13,577 bases of DNA from Gemmatimonadaceae bacterium (GCA_014379705.1 JACMLI010000414.1:1-13577), one strand, 5' to 3'. Counted from the stretch's first letter, positions 1 through 9,295 are shown. Notes: generated by a model from the letters alone, not told the origin. Numbers and translations are program-made.

Positions 1-2
1 CG

Positions 3-302
3 CCCGCGACCCTCGTCGAGGGCACCGGTGACGGCGAGGTCGCCCTCGGCATCAGCGCCGTCGATGGGCGGCGGATAGCGGTGGACGGCGCCCCAGCCAA
101 GGCGCTCTGGGAGCAGCGACACGACGCCGAGGAGTCGTACCACCCGGCGGCCGTGGTTCGGCTCGCCGGCGGCAAGCTTGGCCTCTTCGTCTCTCGCGGC
201 CGACGGGAGATCCGCCGTCGATGCGCACGGGCGCGGCGAAGGTGGCCCCTCCGTCAAAGGACCATGCGACGCGCACGCGCGCCGTGTCCTGCGCGCCGGT
301 GA
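3..302 (+). CDS. Partial reading frame of unknown function entering from the left edge
   Basis: This frame is open from the window edge to a TGA at 300-302. Only the part up to about position 200 looks like protein: it has strong G/C third positions and balanced residues, including a stretch reading LWEQRHDAEESYHP and then VVRLAGGKLGLFVSRG. After that the translation becomes arginine-rich nonsense because it runs antisense to the sialidase-like gene. I do not recognise the family. No start is visible in the window; the GTG at 81 is unlikely to be the true start because coding character extends upstream of it. The minus strand is also open here in two frames, so strand assignment rests on appearance only. 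If real, the protein has lost its C-terminus at the same point where the opposing gene loses its own. Confidence 0.3.
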   Translation, partial: PATLVEGTGDGEVALGISAVDGRRIAVDGAPAKALWEQRHDAEESYHPAAVVRLAGGKLGLFVSRGRREIRRRCARARRRWPLRQRTMRRARAPCPARR

Positions 303-1164
303 ACCATGCGACGACTGCCGTGTCCCCGCGTGCCGCGATCGCCGGCCCGTTCACCGGGCACCCCTCGACGTGCCAGTTGTCGTGGTGGACGATCGCGGGT
401 TCGGTCCAGCGGCCATTCACCATGCGCACGACGGCGATGTCGCGGATCTCGCCCTCCGACCGGTCGCGATAGACCACGATCGGTCCGGCCTTGCCCATGG
501 CGGCGTTCACCTGGCAGCACTCACACGTGCGCAGGTCGAGTGGCGTCTCCTCGCCTGGCGTGCCGGCGGCGCCAAGGCTTGTGTGGCGGACGCTCATCGC
601 GCCGCGTGTCTTGCCATGCTCCCCGGCCATGTCCCGTCCGTCGAGCCACGCCGCGTGCACGCTGTCGCTGGCGCCGAGCCACATGGCGACGAAGCCGTGC
701 TCCGACGTGCCTTTCGTGTCGCGGTGCAGGAGCGTGCCCTCGCTCCACGTGGCGCCCGAGTCGGTCGACTGTGCGATGCGCACGTCGTAGGCATACTTTC
801 CACTACCGCTCCGCTGCAGCCAGTGCGCAATGAGTCGCCCCGACGGGGCGGCGATGACGGAGGGGAAGTCCGCCCAATTGACGAACAGGTCCTTGCGTTC
901 GGTGATGGTGGCGGGCGTCGTCCACGTGGAGCCATCGAGCCTCGCATAGCGGACGGCGTGGGTGGAGTCGCCGGTGCGCTCGAGCCACGTCATGTGCACG
1001 CGGTCCGCGCCGTCGACGTAAAGGAATGGCTCGGCGCTCCGTTCGCCGGCTGGTGATGTGACGTCCGCCAGCGCCACCGTTGGCGCGGGTTCGGGATTCG
1101 TGCACGCGACGGCGGCCGCGAGCGCAAGCAGGGCAGGGACGCGTCGGGCCACCAAGGTGGCCAT
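52..1164 (-). CDS. Sialidase-like (BNR/Asp-box) lipoprotein with disrupted C-terminus
   Basis: This is a predicted exported beta-propeller protein. From the ATG at 1164 the N-terminus is a lipoprotein-type signal (ATLVARR, a hydrophobic run, then AAVAC) with the lipidated cysteine at residue 21. Asp-box-like motifs occur at residues 133-141 (STDSGATWS) and 302-309 (SFDGGATF). A cysteine cluster CECC at 214-217 pairs by context with Cys269 in GCPVNGP. An upstream start at 1251 is open but would overlap the amidohydrolase and precede the signal peptide, so 1164 is preferred; it lies 35 bases after the amidohydrolase stop, suggesting one transcript. After residue 323 (GGSPVGR, about position 196) the translation turns into Arg/Pro-rich sequence, while homologous propellers, as I recall them, continue with further blades. 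The 3' end is therefore frameshifted, deleted or misassembled. The substrate is unknown, and true sialidase activity is not implied. Confidence 0.72.
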   Translation of the reverse strand: MATLVARRVPALLALAAAVACTNPEPAPTVALADVTSPAGERSAEPFLYVDGADRVHMTWLERTGDSTHAVRYARLDGSTWTTPATITERKDLFVNWADFPSVIAAPSGRLIAHWLQRSGSGKYAYDVRIAQSTDSGATWSEGTLLHRDTKGTSEHGFVAMWLGASDSVHAAWLDGRDMAGEHGKTRGAMSVRHTSLGAAGTPGEETPLDLRTCECCQVNAAMGKAGPIVVYRDRSEGEIRDIAVVRMVNGRWTEPAIVHHDNWHVEGCPVNGPAIAARGDTAVVAWFTGAQDTARVRVAWSFDGGATFAAPVRIDGGSPVGRERRRGQACRRRAEPRPPGGTTPRRRVAAPRAPWLGRRPPLSAAHRRR

Positions 1165-1199
1165 CGCAACAGGGGTCACGGGTGGCAATGCAGGTCTGG

Positions 1200-2498
1200 T
1201 CACGGGTGGGTCGTCTCGTCGCGGAACACTTCGCCCCCCTTCATTACCCATTGCACCGCGCGGGTTGCCTTCACGTCACGCGTCGGGTCTCCCTGCACCG
1301 CGACGAGGTCGGCGTAGAGGCCCGCCTTCACGCTGCCGATGCGGTCCTCCATGCGCAGCACCTTCGCGGTGACGGACGTCGCGGTCTTGAGCGCGCGCAG
1401 CGGGGTCATGCCGTAGGCGACGAGCAGTTCGAGTTCGCGCGCATTGTCGCCGTGCGTGAACACGCCAACGTCGCTCCCGTTGCAGATCGTGACGCCGGAC
1501 GCCAGGGCGAGCTTGAAGCTGGCCCGCTTCCTGGCGATGCGCGCCGGTTCCGGATCCACCCCCTTGTTCCACCCGGCGTATTGCGCCGTGGCGTCTCCCG
1601 CCGCGAGGGTGGGACAGAAGGCAACGCCACGTTCCGCCATGAGCTTGAACACTTCCGGCGTTCCACCATCGCCGTGCTCGATGTTGGTCACACCGGCGAG
1701 CGTCGCACGGCGCATGCCCTCGGCGGTGGAACTGTGCGCCACGACGTGGCGTCCGCTCGTCTCCGCGATCTCCACCGCGGCGCGTAGCTCCGCTTCGGTG
1801 AATGCGGGGCGGGCTTCCCCGTCGGGCCCCCAACGATAGTCGGCGTACACCTTGATCCAGTCTGCGCCGTGCGCGATCTGGTCACGCACGATGCGCACGA
1901 GTTCATCGGCGTTGCCGGCTTCCTCGGCACCCTGCGGTACATCGATCTCGGTGGAGAAGCCCTTGGGACCATAGCTCCCACGACCGACGATGGCCTTGGT
2001 CGTGACGAGCAGGCGCGGGCCGGGGATGACGCCGCGCTCGATCGCCTGCTTGACGCCAACATCAGCATAGCCGGCGCCCTCGGTGCCAAGATCGCGCAGG
2101 GTGGTGAAGCCCGCCATGAGCGTGTTGCGGGCGTGGACGGTCGCGCGCGCAACCCGCAGGGCGGTCGACTCCTTCAGCACCTGCTCATCCCATGTTGCCT
2201 CGTTGTACGGATGCAGGAGGACGTGCGAATGCGCGTCGATCATGCCGGGCATGAGCGTGAGGCCAGGAAGCTCCACGACGCGGATGCCCGCCGGAGTGCG
2301 AACCTCCGAGGGGAGCCCAACGGCGACGATGCGTTCGCCGCGGACATGGACGACGAGGCCCTCGACCGGTGCGTCGCTGAGCCCGTCCCACACCCGGGCA
2401 GGGCGCAGCAGGAGCTCAACTTCCGGGCGCTGCGCCTGGAGTTCAGCGGCGACGAGGGCGATCGCGCCCAGCGCACACAGCAGGGAGACACGGGTCAT
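1200..2498 (-). CDS. Exported metal-dependent amidohydrolase (imidazolonepropionase/prolidase-like)
   Basis: This 432-residue amidohydrolase-superfamily enzyme hydrolyses an amide or peptide-like bond with a metal centre. It has an N-terminal signal peptide (TRVSLLCALGAIALVAA, likely cleaved before or after the Gln at about 23), so it acts outside the cytoplasm. The metal ligands are visible: HSH at 90-92 in GMIDAHSH, a probable carboxylated lysine at 216 (DWIKVYADY), His255 (HVVAHSS), His275 (NIEHGDG) and Asp343 (NGSDVG). The C-terminus has the usual barrel-closing SVKAGLYADLVAVQGDP segment. This set of ligands resembles the Xaa-Pro dipeptidase branch of exported amidohydrolases, but substrate cannot be read from sequence. 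The first ATG (2498) is chosen because the TTG at 2525 would only add residues before the signal peptide. It lies 93 bases after the histidine kinase stop and 35 bases before the sialidase-like gene on the same strand. Confidence 0.9.
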   Translation of the reverse strand: MTRVSLLCALGAIALVAAELQAQRPEVELLLRPARVWDGLSDAPVEGLVVHVRGERIVAVGLPSEVRTPAGIRVVELPGLTLMPGMIDAHSHVLLHPYNEATWDEQVLKESTALRVARATVHARNTLMAGFTTLRDLGTEGAGYADVGVKQAIERGVIPGPRLLVTTKAIVGRGSYGPKGFSTEIDVPQGAEEAGNADELVRIVRDQIAHGADWIKVYADYRWGPDGEARPAFTEAELRAAVEIAETSGRHVVAHSSTAEGMRRATLAGVTNIEHGDGGTPEVFKLMAERGVAFCPTLAAGDATAQYAGWNKGVDPEPARIARKRASFKLALASGVTICNGSDVGVFTHGDNARELELLVAYGMTPLRALKTATSVTAKVLRMEDRIGSVKAGLYADLVAVQGDPTRDVKATRAVQWVMKGGEVFRDETTHP

Positions 2499-2591
2499 GA
2501 CATGGACGGTGCGGGTATGGTGCAAAGCTGGCGGATGGGTGGGACCCTTCGCCAGCCACCACGTCGATGTCGTCCTCTCCCACGACCCCTC

Positions 2592-4001
2592 CTAACCCGT
2601 GTTTGGCGCGCTGAGGGGGCTTGGGGTGGGCGTCGGCACGTACCTGGCAGGGATCGAAACCACAAAGGTGCTCCCCCTACTCGGTTCGCTCGCGGCGATC
2701 ACGAGGTCACCGCCAAGGAGCCGCGCCAGTTGTCGAGCGACCGAAAGCCCGAGGCCCGTGCTCCCACCGGAGTGCGTGGACTGAGGATCCTTCTGCCAGA
2801 ACGGGTCGAAGACATGACTCATGTCTTCGACGGAAAGGCCCGCGCCGGTGTCTGTCACCTCCAGTATCACCCTGAGTTCAGCGTCGATGCCTTCGACTCG
2901 CACGACGATGACCACGCTCCCGGTGTTCGTGAACTTCACGGCATTGGCAACGAGGTTCACGAGGATCTGCCGGAGCTTGACCGGATCGGTGTGAAGCTCG
3001 ACCGGTTTTTCCGGCTTTTCCACCCGAATGTGCAGTCCCTTGAGTTCGGCGAGCGGGCGCACGAGCTCGATGCTGGCTTCGACGACCTCATCGAGCAACA
3101 CGGGTTCGGGCCGCACCGTCTCCTCCGCTGCTTCGATGCGTGCGTGGCTGAGCAATTCATCGATGAGGTGAATCAGGTGCTTGCCGGAGGCGCGCATGCG
3201 GCCCAGGTGGCGCTGCTGTCCGTCATTCACCGGACCGTCGATCTGCTGTGCCAGGATATCGGTGTAGGCAATCACCGCGTTGATCGGGGTGCGCAGCTCG
3301 TGGCTGATGGTGGCGACGAAGTTGGCCTTGGAGAGGTTGGCGCGCTCGGCGTCGTCGCGAGCATCGCGTTCGGCGGCCTTGAGGTGCGCGCGCATGATCG
3401 CCTGCGCGCACATGACGCCAAGCGTCAGCACGAAGGCACGTTCGTCATCGTCGAACGAGCGCGGAGTGGGCCAAGAGAGACCCAGCACACCACGCAATTC
3501 CCCGTTGGCCCAGACCGGCACGACCGCTGCCGCGTGGGCGCCCGCGAGGATCATGGCGGCGCCCCAATCGGGGTAGTGCAGCAACGCGTCGGGTGACTCG
3601 AGGAAGAGCGGTTCGCCGTTCCGCGCCACGTCGGAGAACGGCAGCGGTGCGTCAAGGGGCTGCTGTTCCACGGCGGCCCTGAGCTCCGCGGGCAGGCCGA
3701 TGCCGTGCACCACATGCAAGGTGGCGGAAGGATCTGGCGACAGATCCACGTCCGCGGGTGGCGGGAAGGCACCGAGCGTGACGACGACGGCGCTCGTCGC
3801 GCCGAGGGCCGAGAGGGCTTTCTGCTCGACCAGGTCCGCTGCTCCGCTGGGAGTCAGGGCGTCGGTGAGGGAACCACTCAGCGCGGCGAGCGCGCGAAGC
3901 TGACGGCTCGCGCCAGACAGGGTGGTAGGAATACGCAGACCGACGGAATTGCGCCCATCGAGATGGGCGCCATCCGCGCCCGAAGGGGCCGTACGTTCCA
4001 T
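2592..4001 (-). CDS. GAF-domain sensor histidine kinase (orphan)
   Basis: This 469-residue two-component kinase appears soluble, with no membrane segment. A GAF-like sensor region spans about residues 35-205 (for example the segment AAVVPVWANGELRGVLGLSW). A short coiled linker leads to the dimerisation/phosphoacceptor domain with H-box ISHELRTPINA, phospho-His 234. The ATPase domain shows the N-box (ILVNLVANAVKF, Asn349 and Asn353), G1 box DTGAG at 384-388, F-box-like FDPFWQ, and G2 box GLGL at 416-419. The C-terminus is a short Pro/Thr-rich tail. The start at 4001 is chosen because GGAG lies seven bases upstream, whereas the ATG at 4007 is only one base from it. No response regulator is adjacent on either side, so its partner and signal are unknown. 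It could read through into the amidohydrolase 93 bases downstream. Confidence 0.92.
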   Translation of the reverse strand: MERTAPSGADGAHLDGRNSVGLRIPTTLSGASRQLRALAALSGSLTDALTPSGAADLVEQKALSALGATSAVVVTLGAFPPPADVDLSPDPSATLHVVHGIGLPAELRAAVEQQPLDAPLPFSDVARNGEPLFLESPDALLHYPDWGAAMILAGAHAAAVVPVWANGELRGVLGLSWPTPRSFDDDERAFVLTLGVMCAQAIMRAHLKAAERDARDDAERANLSKANFVATISHELRTPINAVIAYTDILAQQIDGPVNDGQQRHLGRMRASGKHLIHLIDELLSHARIEAAEETVRPEPVLLDEVVEASIELVRPLAELKGLHIRVEKPEKPVELHTDPVKLRQILVNLVANAVKFTNTGSVVIVVRVEGIDAELRVILEVTDTGAGLSVEDMSHVFDPFWQKDPQSTHSGGSTGLGLSVARQLARLLGGDLVIAASEPSRGSTFVVSIPARYVPTPTPSPLSAPNTG

Positions 4002-4008
4002 TTGCATG

Positions 4009-4012
4009 CTCC
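4009..4012 (-). promoter_or_regulatory. Ribosome binding site of the histidine kinase
   Basis: GGAG on the minus strand is spaced seven bases from the ATG at 4001 and one base from the alternative ATG at 4007. It therefore favours 4001. Confidence 0.6.
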
Positions 4013-4106
4013 GAACAGAGACGTCGCCAGGAACGCCAACTCGCTGCTCGCACTTCTCGCAGCACACGCGCTTCCCGTCTCCTGGTGAACGCGACGAGGG
4101 CCCCGA

Positions 4107-4136
4107 ATGATAGCGGCCGAGGTTCCCAAAAGCCAA
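4107..4136 (-). promoter_or_regulatory. Candidate sigma70-type promoter of the histidine kinase
   Basis: Read on the minus strand, TTGGCT (4136-4131) is followed after exactly 18 bases by TATCAT (4112-4107). It lies in the 184-base gap between the DUF502 gene stop and the kinase start. It would initiate near 4100 and give a leader of about 100 bases. Being A/T-richer than its surroundings supports it, but no experiment or conservation is available here. Confidence 0.45.
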
Positions 4137-4185
4137 ACAGCAGGGCAGAGGATCGGAGTCCTTATGCCGAGCCTCAAGCCCGCAG

Positions 4186-4810
4186 TCAGGCGCCCGAATT
4201 GGCCCCGGGCTTCGGGATCGAAGGCACTTCGGTCACGCCACCAGACACCACGAAGGCCATGAATTCCGAGCTGCTGGCATCAACGCGCGTCACCGCACTG
4301 CGGGGAAACACGTACATCTGCCCCGAGAAGTTGTATGAATGGGGCATGTACACGCTGATCCAGTCAGCGAGCCCGAGCGCCTCGAGGGACTCCTGGGTGA
4401 CGAAGCCGAGCGCGTGTGCCGAACTGTTGTCGAACAGGCGGACGAGCACCGGCTTGTCGAAGCGACGCTTCTCGCCCACAAACGCGCTCACGAAGTCGCG
4501 AATCGAGGAGTAGAGGAGCCGTACCACCGGGAGCCGCTCGAGGATGTCGTCGAGCGCGGCAACGAAGCTTCGGGCGATGAACCCCGACGCAAAGAAGCCG
4601 AAGAGCGTGACGAGGACGATCGTGGCGACGAAGCCCGCGCCGGGAACCGACAGTCCGAGCCAGCCATCCACGGTCTGGAACACCACCGTCACTACGTAGA
4701 GCGTGATGGCGACCGGGGCGAGGAAGACGAGGCCTCGCAGGAAGTACCCGACGAGGCGGCGACCCAGGCTCTTGGTCCGGGAGACCGGGCGCCCCGTGGT
4801 CATGGGAGCG

Positions 4811-4818
<8 letters not shown>
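4186..4818 (-). CDS. DUF502 family membrane protein
   Basis: This 210-residue protein of the DUF502 family (related to plant LIKE-COV proteins) has unknown biochemical function. Two membrane segments are visible, at about residues 24-48 (RGLVFLAPVAITLYVVTVVF) and 61-84 (GAGFVATIVLVTLFGFFASG). Family hallmarks follow: LPVVRLLYSSIRDF, PVLVRLF, LGFVTQE, and the C-terminal MYVFPRSAVTRV with MAFVVSGG. The GTG start at 4818 overlaps the stop of the upstream metallohydrolase by 8 bases, implying translational coupling. An ATG five codons later (4803) is an equally possible start, and neither has a clear Shine-Dalgarno sequence. Its place in a tight operon with a persulfide dioxygenase-like enzyme is suggestive, but no functional link is known to me. 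Confidence 0.88.
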
Positions 4819-6256
<1,438 letters not shown>

Positions 6257-6260
6257 GTCG

Positions 6261-6265
6261 CCTCC
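6261..6265 (-). promoter_or_regulatory. Ribosome binding site deciding the GTG start of the metallohydrolase
   Basis: GGAGG on the minus strand lies four bases before the GTG at 6256. Spacing is slightly short, but no other candidate start nearby has a comparable site. Confidence 0.5.
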
Positions 6266-6362
6266 GGCAACGCGAGGAGTGGTCGATGCGTTTCTGCTGG
6301 TGAACAAAACTGGCGGAAGGACGATGGGGCTTCCAGTCCTTGTCTCCGTGCCCGCCCCGGTT

Positions 6363-6368
6363 AGGAGG
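6363..6368 (+). promoter_or_regulatory. Ribosome binding site of the S9 peptidase
   Basis: A perfect AGGAGG is spaced seven bases from the ATG at 6376. It fixes that start over the in-frame upstream codon at 6340, which would put 12 non-signal-like residues before the signal peptide. Confidence 0.8.
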
Positions 6369-6375
6369 AAGCACG

Positions 6376-9198
6376 ATGCGAAGGCTGTCTCGTCTGGTAG
6401 TGATGCTCCTGGTCCCGGCCATCACGGGGGCGCAGGGCAAGAAGGTACTCACGCAGGACACCTACGATTCCTGGAAGCAGATCCAGGGCTCAGGCCTGTC
6501 GGCGGACGGCAAGTGGGCGGTGTACACGCTCACCCCGGTCGTGGGCAATGGTGAGGTCGTCGTGCGCGCGACGCAGGGATCAACCGAGTACCGTGCGCCG
6601 CGCGGGTGGACCGGTCGCCCGGTGACGAGCGTGACGGTCGACTCGCCATTCGTGGCGGTGCCGGCGCAGGTGACCCTCGACTCTCGTTATGCAGTCTTTC
6701 TCGCGTACGCGCCGAAGGCCGACTTCGACAAGGCGCGCGCCGAGAAGCGCCCCGCGTCGCAGCAGCCGCGCGCATCGCTCGGGCTCATGTCCCTGGCGGA
6801 CGGCCGGGTGACCACGGTGCCTCGCGTGCGCAGCTTCCGGCTTCCCCGCGAATCGTCGAAGTACCTCGCGTACCTCCTGGAGCCCGATCCTGTGGGGCGC
6901 GATTCGTCCGCCGTGGGGCGCCTCGGGGACTCGCTGGCCACGCGCGCCCGGCGCCGCGAATACGGCAGCACGCTCGTGCTGCGCAACCTCGACGAAGGCA
7001 CCGAGGAGCGGTTGGCCGACGTGACGACGTACGCGTTCGACGACAGCGCGCGGTACCTCGCCTACACCGTCACGTCGCGCACGCCGCAGTCCGATGGGGC
7101 GTACCTGCGCACGCTCGCCACGAAGCAGACGGCGACCGTGATGGCCGGTGAGGGGGACTACAAGTCACTGGTGCTCGACCGCGCGGGGGCGCAGCTCGCC
7201 TTCGTGAGCAATCGCGAGGAGTTCAAGGCGCCCAAGCCGCGTTTCGCGCTCTACCACGCGTCGGTGCGCGCGCCGTCGGCCGTGCTCGTGGCTGCGCCGG
7301 GGAGCGTGGACGGCCTGAGCCCGAGCGATCGCGGCCGGACCGACTTCTCGCGCGACGGCAGCGCCATCCTCTTCAACGTCGGGTCGCCGATGGCCGATAC
7401 CATCCCGACCGACTCACTCGCCGACAAGGCAGTCTTCGACCTGTGGCATTACCAGGACAAGCGCCTGCAGCCCCAGCAGAAGATCGAGGCAGCGCGCGAC
7501 CGCGACCGCACCTGGGCCGCCGTGTACCTGATCAAGGGCAGGCAGGCGCGCCGGCTCGCAAACGATACGATGCCGCAAGTCACGGTGAGCGACGACGCTC
7601 GCGTTGCCCTCACCACATCGAACGTGCCGTATGCAGTGGAAGCGATGTGGGGCGAGGGCGGGACCGACGCCTTCGTGACCGACCTCGCGACGGGCAAGAT
7701 GACCCCGGTGGCCCGGCGCCTCGAGTTCAACGCGCAGTTGTCCCCCGGCGGCAGGTACGTCGCGTACTTCGACAAGGGCGCATGGCACGCCTGGAGCGTC
7801 GCCACGGGTCAGACGAAGTCGTTGACCGGCTCGATCTCGGGCATTCGCTTCGACGACGAGACGAACGACAGCCCGACCACGGCCCCCGCGTACGGACTTG
7901 GCGGTTGGACGAAGGATGACAAGAGCGTCCTGGCATACGACCGTTGGGACGTGTGGGAGCTCGACCCGACCGGCCTCAAGGCGCCGCGCATGGTGACCGA
8001 CTCGCTCGGCCGCAGGAACACGACGATCATGCGCATCGTCGACGTGGATCCGGAGGATCGGTTCATCGATCCCGCGCAGCCGGTCCTGCTGCGCGCCTTC
8101 AACGACGAGACCAAGGCGAGCGGGTTCTACCGCGACTGGCTCGACAAGCACGCCCCGCCAGAGCGCATCGTGGCCGGTGACCGCAACTACGGCAACCCGT
8201 CCAGGGCGCGGAAGGCGGAGCAGTACCTGCTCACGCAACAGACGGTGTCCGAGTTCCCCGACCTGTGGACCGGCTCGTCGCTCGCGAGTGCCACGAAGAT
8301 CAGCAATGCGAATCCGCAACAATCGGAGTACAAGTGGCCAACGGTCGAGCTGGTGAAATGGCTCAGCAGCGACGGCAAGCCGCTCAAGGGCCTCGTCTAC
8401 AAGCCCGATGACTTCGACGCGGCGAAGCAGTACCCGATGGTCGTGTACTACTACGAGATGTTGTCCGACGGGTTGCACAACTACAGTGCGCCTGCCGGCC
8501 GCAACACGGTCAACCCCTCCGTGTACACGTCGTTAGGCTACGTCGTGTTCTTCCCCGACATCGTGTACGAGGTCGGCTGGCCCGGCCCGAGCGCGGTGAA
8601 GGCGATCGTGCCCGGGGTGCAGTCACTCGTTGCGAAGGGGTACGTGAATCCCAAGGCGATCGGCATCGCGGGGCAGTCATGGGGCGGCTACCAGAGCGCG
8701 TACCTGATCACGCAGACCGGCATGTTCGCCGCGGCCGTGCCGAACGCGCCGGTGGCCAACATGACGAGTGCCTACGGCGGCATCCGCTGGGAGTCGGGCA
8801 TGGCGCGCCCGTTCCAGTACGAGAAGACGCAGAGCCGCATCGGCGGTTCGCTGTGGGAGTACCCGGTGCGCTACATCGAGAACTCGCCGCTCTTCCACCT
8901 CGATCGCGTCACGACGCCCGTGATGTTCATGCATAACGACGCCGACGGCGCGGTGCCGTGGTACCAGGGCATTGAGCTGTTCGTGGGCCTGCGCCGCCTC
9001 GGGAAGGAGGTGTACATGGTCAGCTACAACGGCGATGGCCACAACCCGCGGAAGCGCGCGAACCAGATGGACATCGACATGCGCATGCAGCAGTTCTTCG
9101 CCAACAAGCTCAAGGGCGAGGCGGCGCCGGAGTGGATGGTGAAGGGGATTCCGGCGGTTGATAAGGGGAAAGACCAGTTCAGGCGCGTGGTGCCGTAG
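6376..9198 (+). CDS. Exported S9 family peptidase (prolyl oligopeptidase superfamily)
   Basis: This 940-residue serine peptidase is exported through a signal peptide (MRRLSRLVVMLLVPAITGAQ). Residues of about 25-620 form the N-terminal beta-propeller that gates substrate access. The C-terminal alpha/beta-hydrolase domain follows (PMVVYYYEMLSDGLHNYS onwards). The triad is visible in canonical order: Ser768 in GQSWGGY, Asp857 in NDADGAVPW and His889 in NGDGHN. S9 enzymes of this layout cleave short peptides, and periplasmic versions serve peptide scavenging; the exact specificity (prolyl, dipeptidyl or acyl-aminoacyl) cannot be told. The YYYEMLSDGLHNY segment replaces the more usual HGG oxyanion loop. 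Its stop codon sits inside a hairpin, and the gene is convergent with the epimerase-like gene beyond the repeat-bracketed unit. It contains one TTA codon, at 8533, in the motif CGTTAGGC. Confidence 0.93.
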   Translation: MRRLSRLVVMLLVPAITGAQGKKVLTQDTYDSWKQIQGSGLSADGKWAVYTLTPVVGNGEVVVRATQGSTEYRAPRGWTGRPVTSVTVDSPFVAVPAQVTLDSRYAVFLAYAPKADFDKARAEKRPASQQPRASLGLMSLADGRVTTVPRVRSFRLPRESSKYLAYLLEPDPVGRDSSAVGRLGDSLATRARRREYGSTLVLRNLDEGTEERLADVTTYAFDDSARYLAYTVTSRTPQSDGAYLRTLATKQTATVMAGEGDYKSLVLDRAGAQLAFVSNREEFKAPKPRFALYHASVRAPSAVLVAAPGSVDGLSPSDRGRTDFSRDGSAILFNVGSPMADTIPTDSLADKAVFDLWHYQDKRLQPQQKIEAARDRDRTWAAVYLIKGRQARRLANDTMPQVTVSDDARVALTTSNVPYAVEAMWGEGGTDAFVTDLATGKMTPVARRLEFNAQLSPGGRYVAYFDKGAWHAWSVATGQTKSLTGSISGIRFDDETNDSPTTAPAYGLGGWTKDDKSVLAYDRWDVWELDPTGLKAPRMVTDSLGRRNTTIMRIVDVDPEDRFIDPAQPVLLRAFNDETKASGFYRDWLDKHAPPERIVAGDRNYGNPSRARKAEQYLLTQQTVSEFPDLWTGSSLASATKISNANPQQSEYKWPTVELVKWLSSDGKPLKGLVYKPDDFDAAKQYPMVVYYYEMLSDGLHNYSAPAGRNTVNPSVYTSLGYVVFFPDIVYEVGWPGPSAVKAIVPGVQSLVAKGYVNPKAIGIAGQSWGGYQSAYLITQTGMFAAAVPNAPVANMTSAYGGIRWESGMARPFQYEKTQSRIGGSLWEYPVRYIENSPLFHLDRVTTPVMFMHNDADGAVPWYQGIELFVGLRRLGKEVYMVSYNGDGHNPRKRANQMDIDMRMQQFFANKLKGEAAPEWMVKGIPAVDKGKDQFRRVVP

Positions 9199-9210
9199 GC
9201 ACCACGGCGC
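9183..9210 (+). terminator. Strong hairpin at the S9 peptidase stop codon
   Basis: The arms 9186-9194 (CGTGGTGCC) and 9198-9206 (GGCACCACG) are perfectly complementary around a three-base loop. With one bulged G the pairing extends through GCGC on both sides. The loop and stem contain the TAG at 9196-9198. There is no T-tract after it, so intrinsic termination is uncertain; it could instead stabilise the 3' end. It ends one base before the first tandem repeat unit. Confidence 0.5.
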
Positions 9211-9271
9211 GACGGGTGGACGGGTGGACGGGATGGACGGGATGGACGAGATGGACGAGATGGACGAGCTG
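9211..9271 (+). repeat. Left tandem array of 8-9 bp units (GACGRGATG-type)
   Basis: There are seven consecutive units: GACGGGTG twice (8 bp), GACGGGATG twice, GACGAGATG twice and GACGAGCTG once. Identical units come in adjacent pairs and drift stepwise along the array, as expected for slippage or local duplication. The array starts 12 bases after the S9 stop and ends 14 bases before the four-helix-bundle stop codon (9286-9288). Its complement matches the array at 9776-9847. Confidence 0.9.
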
Positions 9272-9295
9272 GGTGCCGCGTGCGCTCAGCTCGTC
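9263..9295 (-). terminator. Inverted repeat at the 3' end of the four-helix-bundle gene
   Basis: GACGAGCTG (9263-9271) and CAGCTCGTC (9287-9295) are perfect 9-base complements separated by 15 bases. The right arm covers the last codons and stop of the minus-strand gene, and the left arm is the last tandem-repeat unit. It would form a hairpin in the transcript. A terminator is possible but unproven, since there is no T-tract. Confidence 0.4.

Noticed and set aside
178..1056. 292-codon plus-strand open frame
   Set aside because: It is the antisense shadow of the sialidase-like lipoprotein, with low-complexity Arg/Ala/His-rich translation.
1869..3596. 575-codon open frame on the plus strand
   Set aside because: It runs antisense across both the amidohydrolase and the histidine kinase, which have complete catalytic motifs on the other strand. 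Its translation shows no recognisable domain; long antisense frames are expected at this GC content.
6315..6341. Short inverted repeat AAGGAC/GTCCTT in the spacer before the S9 gene
   Set aside because: It is only six pairs with a 13-base gap and competing GGAAG/CTTCC pairing; too weak to call an operator.
7414..8478. 354-codon minus-strand open frame
   Set aside because: It is antisense to the propeller region of the S9 peptidase and has no independent start signal or domain.
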